Below, in pieces: positions 15,061-28,384 of a stretch of 47,500 nucleotides of DNA; position 1 is the first letter of the stretch, and every line of letters begins with the position of its first letter. Source of the DNA: Chrysomallon squamiferum. Taxonomy: Eukaryota > Mollusca > Gastropoda > Neomphalida > Peltospiridae. The position numbers and the translations under genes are program-made. The notes under the pieces were generated by a model. The model made no database searches. It saw only the letters and a list, made by a program, of their open reading frames with translations, and had not been told where the DNA came from. The DNA is taken from NCBI GenBank assembly GCA_012295275.1, contig CM022668.1:5075214-5122713 (forward strand), in the 5' to 3' direction.

Positions 15061-15299
15061 ACTGTAAATAACAAAGAAGGGTTTATAATGAGAATAGAGC
15101 AAGAAAAAGTTTTCGATAAAGTTTCTAAAAGGTTTATATTTAAAGTTTTAAATGAATTTAATTTCTGAGTTTACTTTTTACATTCGTAGATTAGGGATTT
15201 ATATGCGACATAAAATCTTTCATTTGTCCTCTCAGTAGAGGTGTTAGGCAGCAGTGGCTAATTTCGATGTTGCTCTGTGTAGTTTTTATACGTATGCAG

Positions 15300-15347
<48 letters not shown>

Positions 15348-15459
15348 TTGAACGTATGTGTGTGTTTGCACCGGTTTTAGCAAATGAAAAAAAAAAAATA
15401 ATAATAATAATAACCCATAGTAGATCAAAAAGTACAGCAGAAATCAACAAATTAACAAA

Positions 15460-15575
15460 TATATTTTGTTGCAGGTAAAATTACATTTTATTACATGTAA
15501 AAGTATATTTTATTACAGGTAAAAGTATATTTTGTTTGAGATAAAATTATATTTTATTACAGGTAAAAGTATAAG
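15460..15575 (+). repeat. 22-bp tandem repeat carrying abutted splice-site-like CAG|GTAAAA
   Basis: Units of GTAAAAGTATATTTTATTAC plus AG are repeated about four times. On the plus strand each junction reads TTATTACAG|GTAAAA. Related units occur at 13115, 13545-13590 and 31770-31850. Confidence 0.6.
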
Positions 15576-15950
15576 CTGGAAAATGATTTTTTCTGTTTCG
15601 TTCTGATATTTGGTCTGTCTTCACAATTGTCTGTTTTATGCTAAAATAGAAAAAATATATATTCGTTTTTAATAATATTTTAGATACAATTAGAGAAATG
15701 AATAAATAGATAACTAAACAGACCGCTATAGAAACAGAGAAACAGACAGACAGATAGATTATATAGATAAATCAATAAACAGACAGTAGTTTATGAAGAT
15801 AAAGAAAGACACGAACAAATACACAACATATACGCAACATATATATATATATAATAATAATATTAAGAGAATTTAACAATGAATTAAGACAACGAGACAT
15901 ATCTCCAGTAAATCTCAGATAAATGAAATACGACTGATATACCAACTCAC

Positions 15951-16008
15951 ATTGCAGCACACGAGCGGGTTCTCCTGTATATGGGGTGGTGCATTTAAGA
16001 CAACCTTT
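15951..16008 (-). pseudogene. Decayed cysteine-module exon (downstream-array copy)
   Basis: This is nearly identical to 32287-32344. It has a GTGAGT donor after V-C-C-N, and the GCLKCTTPYTGEP segment lies in another frame. The longer frame read through it, starting at 16029, ignores the donor and is not taken as a gene. Confidence 0.4.
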
Positions 16009-16243
16009 GCTGCTAATCGTTGTCTTCAAATTGAGACTTTATTTGTGTCTATGTATGTTAGTTTTCACTTATATGGGTATGAAGATAACTAGATAGTTAG
16101 GTATGTAAGTAGGTAAATATGTAAGTAGATAGGCAGGTATATATATATATATATGTATATGTATGTATGTATGTATATATGTATATATGTATGTATGTTG
16201 ACGTTTGTGTTTATGTGTCAGATGATAATTATTAAAAATTTAC

Positions 16244-16252
16244 CCGGAATTT
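16244..16252 (-). CDS. 9-nt micro-exon (K-I-P), downstream-array copy
   Basis: AAATTCCGG lies between acceptor TTTTTTACATTGAAG and donor GTAAAT. It is the counterpart of 32626 inside a 1.3-kb block (15.1-16.4 kb) that matches 31.4-32.76 kb. Confidence 0.5.
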
Positions 16253-17072
16253 CTTCAATGTAAAAAAGAAACAAAATACATCAATTTTGAATTTAACTTT
16301 TGTCTTTCAATGATATTTTAGCAATACAAACAATGTTTAGTCTTTAGATTGTTCTATAAACTTAAAACTCCTACATTCAGAAACATTTTCTATGTAATTT
16401 GATGTAATAACTGATCATCTACTTACATTTGTGTAAATGTATATCTGTGTATGTATCTTTATATACACATGTGTAAGCACGTATGTATGTGTGAATATAT
16501 ATATCTGTGTATGTATGTATGAATATATGTATATGTGTATGTATGTGTGAATATATGTATCTATGTATGTATGTGTGAATATATGTATCTGTGTATGTGT
16601 GTGTGAATATATGAATGTATGTAAGTTCAGAAACAACCTATATAATTTGGTGTAATACGCTGATCTTCTATTTGCCTTTGTTATGTATGTAACTGTGTAT
16701 CTGTATAACTATTTCTAGATGCATATATGTCTGTCTGTCTATATGTATGTTTATATATGTTTCTGTACATGAACGTAGTAATATAAATTAAATAAATAAA
16801 TTAGAAATAAAATACATGAGAAGTAGGTTTAAGTTTAAAACTTAGTAATGTCTTCTATTAGAAACTATAAGAACTACTTTAGTGTTTAGCGTATAATATC
16901 TACTTATATTTTATAAAGTAAGAAGAAATGTATTAGTCATGCATCAATGAATGTTTTTAAATATGTGTATTTGTCTGTCTCTTTTTTTTCTGAATGTATG
17001 TATGTAGGTGTATGTATGAATGTATATATCTTTGTAAGTATGTATGTATGTATATATGTTTGTACGAATGTA

Positions 17073-17103
<31 letters not shown>

Positions 17104-17384
17104 CTGTGTGTGTACCTATGTATCCATGTTTGCATGTATTTATTTATATATTTAAGTATCTATGTATGTGTGTATGCACTAAATAAATAGATTTAAGTTT
17201 GAAAGTTTATATTGTTTTTCAACGTCATTTCAAAGAATAAAAAGTACTTTAGTATTTTTCACATTATACACAAACTATAGTTTTTTTTCCACCTATACAA
17301 ATACAACCGTTAAAATAAAGCTGTTTAATAACCAAGGGTAATCATCGCGTTTCTTCTTTTTTTGATAAATGTACAAAAACTTAC

Positions 17385-18418
17385 CTTTTGGAGTAGCTGT
17401 AATAAATTGAACAGTTTTATTAAAATTTTATATTTCATCACCGAAATTTCAGAGATAATGCACAGATAGATCCATAGAGATAGATGTAGACAGATAGAGA
17501 GACGGACAAAAAGATGCACAGAGACATGGATAGATAGATAGAGGTATTTATACGTGCGTGCTCTTGTGTTTAGATATCTATCTATCTATCTTCATCTATA
17601 TATGTGTGTCTGTGGGTGTGTATGTGTCTGAACTTGTATGTAAACGTATATAAATGTGTTGGTAGGTTGACAGAGAGATGGACACAGATCTATAGTGAGA
17701 TAGATAGATACATCAGAAATAGGTTTAAAAATTCAACGACATGTTAATCAATAAAAATTAGTTTCAGTAGTTAGCGTATAATGCATACTTATATTTTATA
17801 AAGTAAGTAAAAACAAATATTAGTCGTGCATCAATGTATATTTCTAAATATGTATGAATGTATATATCTGTTTGTCTGTTTGTCTGGCTGTAGGTAGCTG
17901 TATGTTTCTAGGCATATGTATGTAAGCATATATATATATACATACGTACTCATGCAAGTATAAAAGTATATATGTATTATATTAATAGCTGAAATTCAAT
18001 ACTTACTTGTTGTAGGCTCTTTAGTATGAAAGAGAAATAAAATACATGAGAAGTAGGTTTAAGTTTAAAATTTAGTAATGTCTTCTATTAGAAACTGTAA
18101 GAACTACTTTACTGTTTAGCGTATAATATCTACTTATATTTTATAAAGTAAGAAGAAATGTATTAGTCATGTATCAGTGAATGTTTTTAAATATGTGTAT
18201 TTGTCTGTCTATTGTTTCTGAATTTATGTATGTAGGTGTATGTGTGAATGTTTATATCTTTGTGCGTATGTATGTCTATATATTGGTACGTATGTATGCA
18301 TGTATATATGTATCTACGTATCCATGGTTGTATGTATTTATTTATATATTTATGTATCTATGTTTGTGTGTATGCACTAAATTAATTGTTAAACTTTAAT
18401 GTATACTTTTTGTAGGAG
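17385..18418 (-). CDS. Duplicated micro-exon unit b4 (truncated)
   Basis: It holds CTCCTACAAAAA (18407-18418, donor weakened to GTATAC), AGCCTACAACAA (18007-18018) and CTACTCCAAAAG (17385-17396). No cysteine exon follows. At about 17340 the sequence joins directly to the ATAACCAAGGGTAATCATCG intron motif. Two further unit positions, near 17190 and 16790, have lost their micro-exons by small deletions. Confidence 0.5.
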
Positions 18419-18775
18419 CTATAAAAAGGAAATAAACACATCAGAAATAGATTTAAGTTTGAAAGTTTATATCGTTTTATGTTTATACGTGTATCTGTTT
18501 ATACGTGAAGATGTAAATATGTGAAATGATGACACACAAAGAGTCAAGCAGATTTACAATAAAAACACACAGACGACAAATGGATGTTTGATAGGATGGA
18601 TGCACAGACATGTGTGGATGGATGGATGGATGGATGGATGGATGGATGGATGGATGGCTATAAAAATGTATAAGTAAAATCATTATTGCTTCATTTTGTC
18701 GATGGACTGACAGAAAGGTGTTTGGTTGTAAAGACAGCAATACACGTACGTATATTGAAGTAATTAATAACTTAC

Positions 18776-18877
18776 CTTGGCAGCAAGAAAAATACTTAAA
18801 TGAACACGTGTATTCATTCCGAACTTTGCCTTTGTCCGCGATACAGTTACTGGCCGGTCTACATGCGTACGGACACT
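18776..18877 (-). CDS. 102-nt six-cysteine exon, copy 4
   Basis: It is base-identical to the other copies. One intron base close to the donor differs (TTAAT for TCAAT on the plus strand), showing that the surroundings have diverged while the exon has not. Confidence 0.7.
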
Positions 18878-20790
18878 CTGAAGTATGGACGGAAAGTCAA
18901 CATTAGAATAAAATTAAAACAAAGCATACAAAAATAAAAGAAAGTATGTTTTGTAGTATATGGAGAAATATGAACATATGTACAAAAAAGGAACTGACTT
19001 GATTACTAATGGGAATAAAACCAAACATCTCCACATGTCGAAATATTAAAATAATAATAATGTACATAGACAATAATAATAATGTACATAGACAATAATA
19101 CTAATGTACATAGACAATAATACTAATGTACATAGACAATAATACTAATGTACATAGACAATAATACTAATGTACATAGGAAATAATAATGATGTACATA
19201 GACAATAATAATAATGTACATAGACAATAATAATAATGTGCATAGACAATGCTCGATATGGATGTACGGATGGATGGATAGGTTGAGGTGAATGAATTGT
19301 TATGTTATTTTATGTCCGTGTATGTACTGACATGAAATAAATGTACAAAAACTTACTTTTTGGAGTAGCTGTAATGAATTGAACAGTTTTATTAAAATTT
19401 TATATTTCATCACTGAAATTTCAGAGATAATGCACAGATAGATCCATAGAGATAGATGTAGACAGATAGAGAGACGGACAAAAAGATGCACAGAGACATG
19501 GATAGATAGATAGAGATATTTATACGTGCGTGCTCTTGTGTTTAGATATCTATCTATCTATCTTCATCTATATATGTGTGTCTGTGGGTGTGTATGTGTC
19601 TGAACTTGTATGTAAACGTATATAAATGTGTTGGTAGGTTGACAGAGAGATGGACACAGATCTATAGTGAGACAGATAGATACATCAGAAATAGGTTTAA
19701 AAATGCAGAGACATGTTAATCAATAAAAATTAGTTTCAGTAATTAGCGTATAATGCATACTTATATTTTATAAAGTAAGTAAAAACAAATATTGGTGTGT
19801 TGAAATATATTAGTCGTGCATCAATGTATATTTCTAAATATGTATGAATGTATATATCTGTTTGTCTGTTTGTCTGGCTGTAGGTAGCTGTATGTTTCTA
19901 GGCATATGTATGTAAGCATATATATATATACATACGTATTCATGCAAGTATAAAAGTATATATGTATTATATTAATAGCTGAAATTCAATACTTACTTGT
20001 TGTAGGTTCTTTAGTATGAAAGAGAAATAAAATACATGAGAAGTAGGTTTAAGTTTAAAATTTAGTAATGTCTTCTATTAGAAACTGTAAGAACTACTTT
20101 ACTGTTTAGCGTATAATATCTACTTATATTTTATAAAGTAAGAAGAAATGTATTAGTCATGTATCAGTGAATGTTTTTAAATATGTGTTTGTGTCTGTCT
20201 GTTGTTTCTGAATTTATGTATGTAGGTGTATGTATGAATGTTTATATCTTTGTGCGTATGTATGTCTATATATTGGTACGTATGTATGCATGTATATATG
20301 TATCTATGTATCCATGGTTGTATGTATTTATTTATATATTTATGTATCTATGTTTGTGTGTATGCACTAAATTAATTGTTAAAATTTAATGCTTACTTTT
20401 TGTAGGAGCTATAAAAAGGAAATAAACACATCAGAAATAGATTTAAGTTTGAAAGTTTATATTGTTTTTCAACGTCATTTCAAAGAATAAAAAGTACTTT
20501 AGTATTTTTCACATTATATACAAACTATTATTTTTTATTTTCCACCTATACAAAGACAACCATTAAAATAAAAGCTGTTTAATAACCGAGGGTAATCATT
20601 GCTTTTTATTTTGTTCTTCTTTTTTCTCTTTTTTTCGCCATACATAATCACTCATTGATAGTTAGATAGAAAGAGATGAATAGGATGTTGGTCGGATGGA
20701 CGTTTTGATGTATGTGTGTGGTTTTGCATATTTTTATATGTCCTTTTATGTTAAAAAATGAAAATAAATATAAAAGCTTACCTCTAGTAG
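18776..20790 (-). CDS. Duplicated micro-exon unit b3
   Basis: In minus-strand order: CTACTAGAG (20782-20790), CTCCTACAAAAA (20397-20408), AACCTACAACAA (19997-20008), CTACTCCAAAAA (19357-19368) and the 102-nt cysteine exon (18776-18877). The 6-nt exon expected next is missing, because near 18480 the intron jumps into the sequence that precedes CTCCTACAAAAA of the next unit. Confidence 0.6.
19050..19250. repeat. ~21-bp minisatellite beside the cysteine exon (unit b3)
   Basis: The unit TGTACATAGACAATAATAA is repeated about nine times in the intron 5' of the 102-nt exon. Equivalent arrays stand at the same place in the other units (22020-22130, 25082-25290, 35003-35225) with different copy numbers. 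Confidence 0.7.
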
Positions 20791-20924
20791 CTGTGATAAA
20801 TTGAAGAAATTAAAGATTAGTATTTGATGGATAAGGAGATACACATGTAGATACAGCCATATATAGATAGAGAGATACATAAATATTGATAGATACACAG
20901 ATATACATAGACAGACAGACAGAC

Positions 20925-20930
<6 letters not shown>

Positions 20931-21005
<75 letters not shown>
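20931..21005. repeat. (GA)n microsatellite
   Basis: About 36 units lie in the intron of unit b2, where the sister units carry GATA instead. Confidence 0.9.
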
Positions 21006-21009
<4 letters not shown>

Positions 21010-21163
21010 GAGAGAGAGAGAAAGATTAAATTGATTGATTGTATGATTTGTTATTCACTGAGAGACAGACAGACAAATATATTGCGTGCGTTTGTGTGTG
21101 TGTGTTTGTGTAAAAAAATAAATGTGCGATTTTTAATGTAAAGATCAAATTTAATAAACTTAC

Positions 21164-23719
21164 TTGCGGCTAAACTACCTAAAACAAAACAAAATAATAA
21201 ATCATTAACATGAGATGAAATGTTTTTACTGAATACAACTTTTGAAATTGTATATAGTTTTGTGTTTATACGTGTATCTGTATATATTTATAGATAAATG
21301 TGTGTGTATGTGTGTATGAATGTATGTGTATGAATGTATTTTTTATATAAATAACTTTATTATTAAACATTGTACTTTGACAAACATATTCGACACATTA
21401 TTAATTAGTAATTTTCAATATACAGTACACCGTATCCAATAGATAGACACTGACACAGACAAACAGACAAACAGACGGTGAGGAGAAGAAAAACGAATTG
21501 ACGAATAGACAAAAAGAGAAGATGTAAATATGTGAAATGATGATACAAAAAGAGTCAAGCAGATTCTCTATGAAAACACACAGACGACAAATGGATGGAT
21601 GGATGGATGGATGGATGGATGGATGGCTATAAAAATGTATAAGTAAAATCATTATTGCTTTATTTTTTGGATGGATTAATAGAAAGATGTTTGGTTGTAA
21701 AGACAGTAATACACGTACGTATATTGAAGTAATCAATAACTTACCTTGGCAGCAAGAAAAATACTTAAATGAACACGTGTATTCATTCCGAACTTTGCCT
21801 TTGTCCGCGATACAGTTACTGGCCGGTCTACATGCGTACGGACACTCTGAAGTATGGACGGAAAGTCAACATTAGAACACAATTAAAGCAAAGCATACAA
21901 AAATAAAAGAAAGTATGTTTTGTAGTATACGGAGAAATATGAACCTATGTACAAAAAAGGAACTGACTTGATTACTATTGGGAATAAAATCAAACATTTC
22001 CACATATCGAAATATTAAAACAATAATAATGTACATAGACAATAATACTAATGTACATAGACAATAATATAATGTACATAGACAATAATAATAATGTACA
22101 TAGACAATAATAATAATGTACATAGACAATGCTCGATATGGATGTATGGATGGATGGATAGGTTGAGGTGAATGAATTTTTATGTTATTTTATGTCCGTG
22201 TATGTACTGACATGAAATAAATGTACAAAATCTTACCTTTTGGAGTAGCTGTAATAAATTGAACAATTTTATTAAACTTTTATATTTCATCACCGAAATT
22301 TCAGAGATAATATACAGACAGATCTATAGAGATAGATATAGACAGACAGAGAGACGGACAAGAAGATACACAGAGACATGGATAGACAGATAGAGATATT
22401 TATACGTGCGTGCTCTTGTGTTTAGATATCTATCTATCTATCTATCTATCTATCTTCATCTATATATGTGTGTCTGTGTGTGTGTTTGTATGTGTCTGTA
22501 CTTGTATGTAAACGTATATAAATGTGTTGGTAATGACACAGATGGACACAAATATAGAGAGAGATAGATAGATACATCAGAAATAGGTTTAAAAATGCAA
22601 CGACATGTTAATCAATTAAAATTAGTTTCAGTAATTAGCGTATAATGCATACTTATATTTTGTAAAGTAAGTAAAAACAAATATTGGTGTGTTGAAATAT
22701 ATTAGTCGTGCATCAATAAATATTTCTGAATATGTATGAACGAATATCTCTGTCTGTTTGTCTGTTTGTCTGGCTGTAGGCAGCTGTATGTTTCTAGGAA
22801 TATGTATGTAAGCATATATATATATATATATACATACGTATTCATGCAAGTCAAAAAGTATATATGTATTATATTAATTGCTGAAATTCAATACTTACTT
22901 GTTGTAGGCTCTTTAATATGAAAGAGAAATAAAATACATGAGAAGTAGGTTTAAGTTTAAAATTTAGTAATTTTTTTTATTTGAAACTGTAAGAACTACT
23001 TTAGTGTTTAGCGTAGAATATCTACTTATATTTTATAAAGTAAGAAGAAAATACGTTTGATGAAATGTATTAGTCATGCATCAGTGAATGTTTTCAAATA
23101 TGTGTATGTGTCTGTCTGTTGTTTCTGAATTTATGTATGTAGGTGTATGTATGAATATATATATCTTTGTAAATATGGATATATATATATATATGAATGT
23201 ATGTAAGAATGTATATATGTATCTATGTATTCATCGTTGTATGTATTTATTTATATATTTTTGTATCTTTGTATGTGTGTATGCACTAAATTAATTGTTA
23301 AAATTTAATGCTTACTTTTTGTGGGAGCTTTAATATGAAAAAGAAATAAACACATAAGAAATAGATTTAAGTTTGAAAGTTTATATTGTTTTTCAACGTC
23401 ATTTCAAAGAATAAAAAGTACTTTAGTATTTTTCACATTATATACAAACTATTATTTTTATATTTTCCGCCGATACAAAGACAACAATTAAAATAAAGCT
23501 ATTTAATAACCAAGAGTAATCATCGCTTCTTTTTCTATTTTTCTTCTTTTTTTTTCTTTTTCCACAGACATAAACACCGGTAGATATAAAGATAGAGAAA
23601 CAGATGAATAGGATGTTGGATGGATGGATGGATTGATGTATGTGTGTGGTTTTGCATATTTTTATTTGTCCTTTTATGTACAAAAATGAAATATAAATGT
23701 AAAAGCTTACCTCTAGTAG
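21164..23719 (-). CDS. Duplicated micro-exon unit b2
   Basis: In minus-strand order: CTACTAGAG (23711-23719), CTCCCACAAAAA (23316-23327, one synonymous change), AGCCTACAACAA (22899-22910), CTACTCCAAAAG (22237-22248), the 102-nt cysteine exon (21745-21846) and the 6/15-nt exon (21164-21169 or to 21178). All splice sites look intact. The single change from CCT to CCC keeps proline. Confidence 0.6.
21745..21846 (-). CDS. 102-nt six-cysteine exon, copy 3
   Basis: It is base-identical to the other three copies, with the same splice sites. Nearby in the upstream intron is a minisatellite of the TGTACATAGACAATAATA type. Confidence 0.7.
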
Positions 23720-23839
23720 CTGTGATAAATTGAAGAAATTAAAGATTAGTATTTCATGGATAAGGAGATAGACAGGTAGATACAGCCAGACAGAGATAGA
23801 GAGATATATAAATATTGATAGATGTACAGATATACAGAC

Positions 23840-23932
<93 letters not shown>
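23840..23932. repeat. (GATA)n microsatellite
   Basis: About 23 units lie between the 9-nt and 6-nt micro-exons. Homologous arrays are at 27005-27078 and 33800-33912. Confidence 0.9.
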
Positions 23933-23933
<1 letters not shown>

Positions 23934-24193
23934 GCAGACAGATAGAGAGAGAGAGACAGGCGGAGAGACAGAGAGAGACAGACGGAGAGACAGAGAGAGA
24001 CAGACGGAGAGACAGAGAGAGAGAGAGACAGACGGAGAGACAGAGAGATGGATATATAAATTGATTGATTGTGTGATTGTTTATTCACTGAGAGACAGAG
24101 AGACACAAATATGTTGCGTGCGTTTGTGTGTGTGTTTGTGCCAACTAATAAATGTGCTATTTTTAATGTAAAGATCAAATTTAATAAACTTAC

Positions 24194-26888
24194 TTGCGGC
24201 TAAACTACCTAAAACAAACCAAAATAATAAATCATTAACATGAGATGAAATGTTTTTACTGAATACAACTTTTGAAATTTTATATAGTTTTATGTTTATA
24301 CGTGTGTCTGTATATATTTATAGATAAATGTATGTGTGTGTGTGTGTATGAATGTATGTGTATGAATGTATTTTTATATAAATAACTTCATTATTATTGT
24401 ACTTTGAAAAACATATTCGATACATTATAAATTAGTAATTTTCAATATACAGTACACCGTATCCAACAGATAGACACTGACACAGACAAACAGACAAACA
24501 GACGGTGAGGAGAAGAAAAACGAATTGACGAATAGACAAAAAGAGAAGATGTAAATATGTGAAATGATGACACTCAAAGAGACAAGCAGATTCTCTATAA
24601 AAACACCCAGACAACAAATGAATTTATATATTAAATGATAGGATGGATCGACAGACATGTATGGATGGTTGGATGGATGGATGGATGGCTATAAAAAATG
24701 TATAAATAAAATCATTATTGCTTCATTTTGTCGATGGACTGACAGAAAGATGTTTGGTTGTAAAGACAGTAATACACGTACGTATATTGAAGTAATCAAT
24801 AACTTACCTTGGCAGCAAGAAAAATACTTAAATGAACACGTGTATTCATTCCGAACTTTGCCTTTGTCCGCGATACAGTTACTGGCCGGTCTACATGCGT
24901 ACGGACACTCTGAAGTATGGACGGAAAGTCAGCATTAGAACACAGTTAAAGCAAAGCATACAAAAATAAAAGAAAGTGTGTTTTGCAGTATACGGAGAAA
25001 TATCAACCTATGTACAAAAAAGGAACTGACTTAATTACTATTGGGAATACAACCAAACATTTCCACATATCGAAATATTAAAATAATAATAATGTACATA
25101 GGCAATAATAATAATGTACATAGGCAATAATAATAATGTACATAGACAATAAGAATAATGTACATAGACAATAATAATAATGTACATAGACAATAATACT
25201 AATGTACATAGACAATAATAATAATGTACATAGACAATAATAATCATGTACATAGACAATGATAATGATGTACATAGACAATAATAATAATGTTCGATAT
25301 GGATGTACGGATGGATGGATAGGTTGAGGTGAATGAATTTTTAGGTCATTTTATGTCCGTGTATGTACTGACATGAAATAAATGTACAATATCTTACCTT
25401 TTGGAGTAGCTGTAATGAATTGAACAATTTTATTAAACTTTTATATTTCATCACCGAAATTTCAGAGATAATATACAGACAGATCTATAGAGATAGATAC
25501 AGACAGACAGAGAGACGGTCAAGAAGATATACAGAGACATGGATAGACAGATAGAGATATTTCTACGTGCGTTCGTTTGTGTTTAGATATCTATCTATCT
25601 ATCTATCTATCTTCATCTATATATGTGTGTCTGTGTGTGTGTTTGTATGTGTCTGTACTTGTATGTAAACGTATATAATACTAATGACACAGATGGACAC
25701 AGATATAGAGAGAGATAGATAGATACATCAGAAATAGGTTTAAAAATGCAACGACATGTTAATCAATTAAAATTAGTTTCAGTAATTAGCGTATAATGCA
25801 TACTTATATTTTGTAAAGTAAGTAAAAACAAATATTGGTGTGTTGAAATATATTAGTCGTGCATCAATAAATATTTCTGAATATGTATGAACGTATATCT
25901 CCGTCTGTTTGTCTGTTTGTCTGGCTGTAGGTAGCTGTATGTTTCTAGGAATATGTATGTAAGCATATATATACATACGTATTCATGCAAGTCAAAAAGT
26001 ATATATGTATTATATTAATTGCTGAAATTCAATACTTACTTGTTGTAGGCTCTTTAATATGAAAGAGAAATAAAATACATGAGAAGTAGGTTTAAGTTTA
26101 AAATTTAGTAATTTAAAAAAAAACTACTTTAGTGTTTAGCGTAGAATATTTAGAAACTGTAAGAACTACTTTAGTGTTTAGCGTAGAATATCTACTTATA
26201 TTTTATAAAGTAAGAAGAAAATACGTTTGATGAAATGTATTAGTCATGCATCAGTGAATGTTTTCAAATATGTGTATGTGTCTGTCTGTTGTTTCTGAAT
26301 TTATGTATGTAGGTGTATGTATGAATATATATATCTTTGTAAATATGGATATATATATATATATATGAATGTATGTAAGAATGTATATATGTATTCATCG
26401 TTGTATGTATTTATTTATATATTTTTGTATCTTTGTATGTGTGTATGCACTGAATTAATTGTTAAAATTTAATGCTTACTTTTTGTAGGAGCTTTAATAT
26501 GAAAAAGAAATAAACACATCAGAAATAGATTTAAGTTTGAAAGTTTATATTGTTTTTTAACGTCATTTCAAAGAATAAAAAGTACTTTAGTATTTTTCAC
26601 ATTATATACAAACTATTATTTTTATATTTTCCGCCTATACAAAGACAACAATTAAAATAAAGCTATTTAATAACCAAGAGTAATCATCGCTTTTTCTTCT
26701 ATTTTTCTTCTTTTTTTTTTCTTTTTCGACAGATGTAAACACCGATAGATATATAGATAGAGAAACAGACGAATAGGATGTTGGATGGATGGATGGATGG
26801 ATTGATGTATGTGTGTGGTTTTGCATATTTTTATTTGTCCTTTTATGTACAAAAATGAAATATAAATGTAAAAGCTTACCTCTAGTAG
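24194..26888 (-). CDS. Duplicated micro-exon unit b1
   Basis: In minus-strand order the unit holds CTACTAGAG (26880-26888), CTCCTACAAAAA (26480-26491), AGCCTACAACAA (26040-26051), CTACTCCAAAAG (25398-25409), the 102-nt cysteine exon (24808-24909) and the 6/15-nt exon (24194-24199 or to 24208). All have canonical splice sites and are phase 1-1. The unit is about 3 kb long and repeats in b2 and b3 with matching introns. It lies beyond the poly(A) site of the upstream gene and no signal-peptide exon precedes it. It either joins longer transcripts from 40.6 kb or is a headless duplicate. Confidence 0.6.
24808..24909 (-). CDS. 102-nt six-cysteine exon, copy 2
   Basis: It is identical to the exon at 34724-34825, with the same acceptor (CATACTTCAG) and donor (GTAAGT). 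The flanking intron differs from other copies by single-base changes. Confidence 0.7.
25082..25290. repeat. ~21-bp minisatellite beside the cysteine exon (unit b1)
   Basis: About nine units of the TGTACATAGACAATAATAA type lie about 170 bases from the 102-nt exon. Confidence 0.7.
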
Positions 26889-27004
26889 CTGTGACAAATT
26901 GAAGAAATTAAAGATTAGTATTTCATGGATAAGGAGATAGACATGTAGATACAGCCCGACATAGATAGAGAGATATATAAATATTGATAGATGTACATAT
27001 ATAC

Positions 27005-27078
<74 letters not shown>

Positions 27079-27289
27079 GCAGACAGATAGAGAGAGAGAG
27101 AGACAGGCGGAGAGACAGAGAGAGACAGACGGAGAGACAGAGAGAGAGAGAGACAGACGGAGAGACAGAGAGATGGATATATAAATTGATTGATTGTGTG
27201 ATTGTTTATTCACTGAGAGACAGAGAGACACAAATATGTTGCGTGCGTTTGTGTGTGTGTTTGTGCCAACTAATAAATGTTATGGAAAT

Positions 27290-27747
27290 ATTTAGACAGC
27301 TCTTGTCCTCTGTCTCTTTTTCTTTATTTTGTCCCATTCTTCTACCTGTCTAACACACTAACATTAATGTTTAACTGCAAGTCCGATTTGCCCGAAGTGT
27401 CAATACTGGTTTTCACTCTTTTATTTTAATTACACAATCATACCTGATACCATTTAAAATTTAAGAAACAAACAAAAAAAAAAAAAAAAAAAAACCATTA
27501 ATTAAAACAATAGAAATGTAATCCATTTTGATGAAAATACACTAATCAATAACGTGACCACCTCCACACGAAGTAACGTCACGTAGTCTGTGTCACCTTC
27601 AGATTTTACGGTCATCGCTCTGTTTTGAAATTAATCAAATATCTATCCACTGATCTAAGACCCATGCCGCTAAAGCAAAATTAATTTTAGTCGGCAGATG
27701 TTCAGTTTTCTACATATTAATATGGGAAATATCATAGCATGTAACCA

Positions 27748-27805
<58 letters not shown>

Positions 27806-27820
27806 GTTGTTGTTGTTATT

Positions 27821-27852
<32 letters not shown>

Positions 27853-28330
27853 GGCTGTTATTGTTATTATTCTATTATAAGAGATATTTCTATTAAATAA
27901 AGAGATTTTGATGAAAATCGATGATGGTGAAGATATTGTGTCTTTCAGATGTTACGGTCATGTTTTTAAATTAATCAAATATCTATCCACTGATCTAAGA
28001 CATACTAAAGCAAAAATAAATAAATAAATAAAAATCATGTAAAAATGTAATCCACCTTGATGAAAATACACTAATCAATAACGATGATGATAACATTACT
28101 TTAGACATTAATGTAAACATACAAAAATAAATAAATAAAGACTGTGTGAACCTTCAATAAGATGTCACACGAAGTAACGGTCATCGTTCACCTTCAGTTT
28201 TTAAATTAATCAAATATCTATCCACTGATCTAAGACCCATGCCGCTAACGCAAAATTAATTTTAGTCGGCAGATGTTGAGTTTTCTTCGTATTAATATAG
28301 TAAATATCATAGCATGTAACAGTATTATTA
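27290..28330. repeat. Gene-free block with three copies of the dispersed repeat
   Basis: The stretch lies between the duplicated array (breakpoint near 27279) and the 3' end of the main gene. It holds dispersed-repeat copies at 27630, 27965 and 28195, an ATT/GTT array (27751-27857) and a TAG array (28347-28383). No exons were recognised. Confidence 0.5.
27751..27857. repeat. (ATT)n-(GTT)n microsatellite
   Basis: This trinucleotide array changes from ATT to GTT units. Other sizeable AAT/ATT arrays stand at 3508-3563, 10092-10168, 10676-10722, 30046-30102, 42479-42537 and 44008-44052. Confidence 0.9.
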
Positions 28331-28346
28331 TTATTATTATTATTAT

Positions 28347-28384
<38 letters not shown>

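Larger units (their letters stand above)
15060..16400. repeat. Segmental duplicate of 31400-32760
   Basis: The two blocks share order and near-identical sequence: AAAGTTTCTAAA..., a GT array, 22-bp GTAAAAGTATATTTTATTAC units, the decayed cysteine exon and the K-I-P micro-exon. The right copy has gained tetranucleotide and TA repeats. Confidence 0.65.

Noticed and set aside
18718-18906. Plus-strand frame of about 62 codons, nearly identical in four places
   Set aside because: It is antisense to the 102-nt cysteine exon. The splice sites, phase and cysteine pattern all support the minus strand, and the plus frame has no start context or domain.
19050-19250. CRISPR-like regularly spaced repeat
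   Set aside because: The units are contiguous minisatellite repeats without unique spacers, in an animal intron.
23438-24178. Minus-strand frame of 246 codons rich in S, L, I and Y
   Set aside because: It is produced by GATA and GAGA repeats in an intron and crosses the 9-nt micro-exon without using its splice sites.
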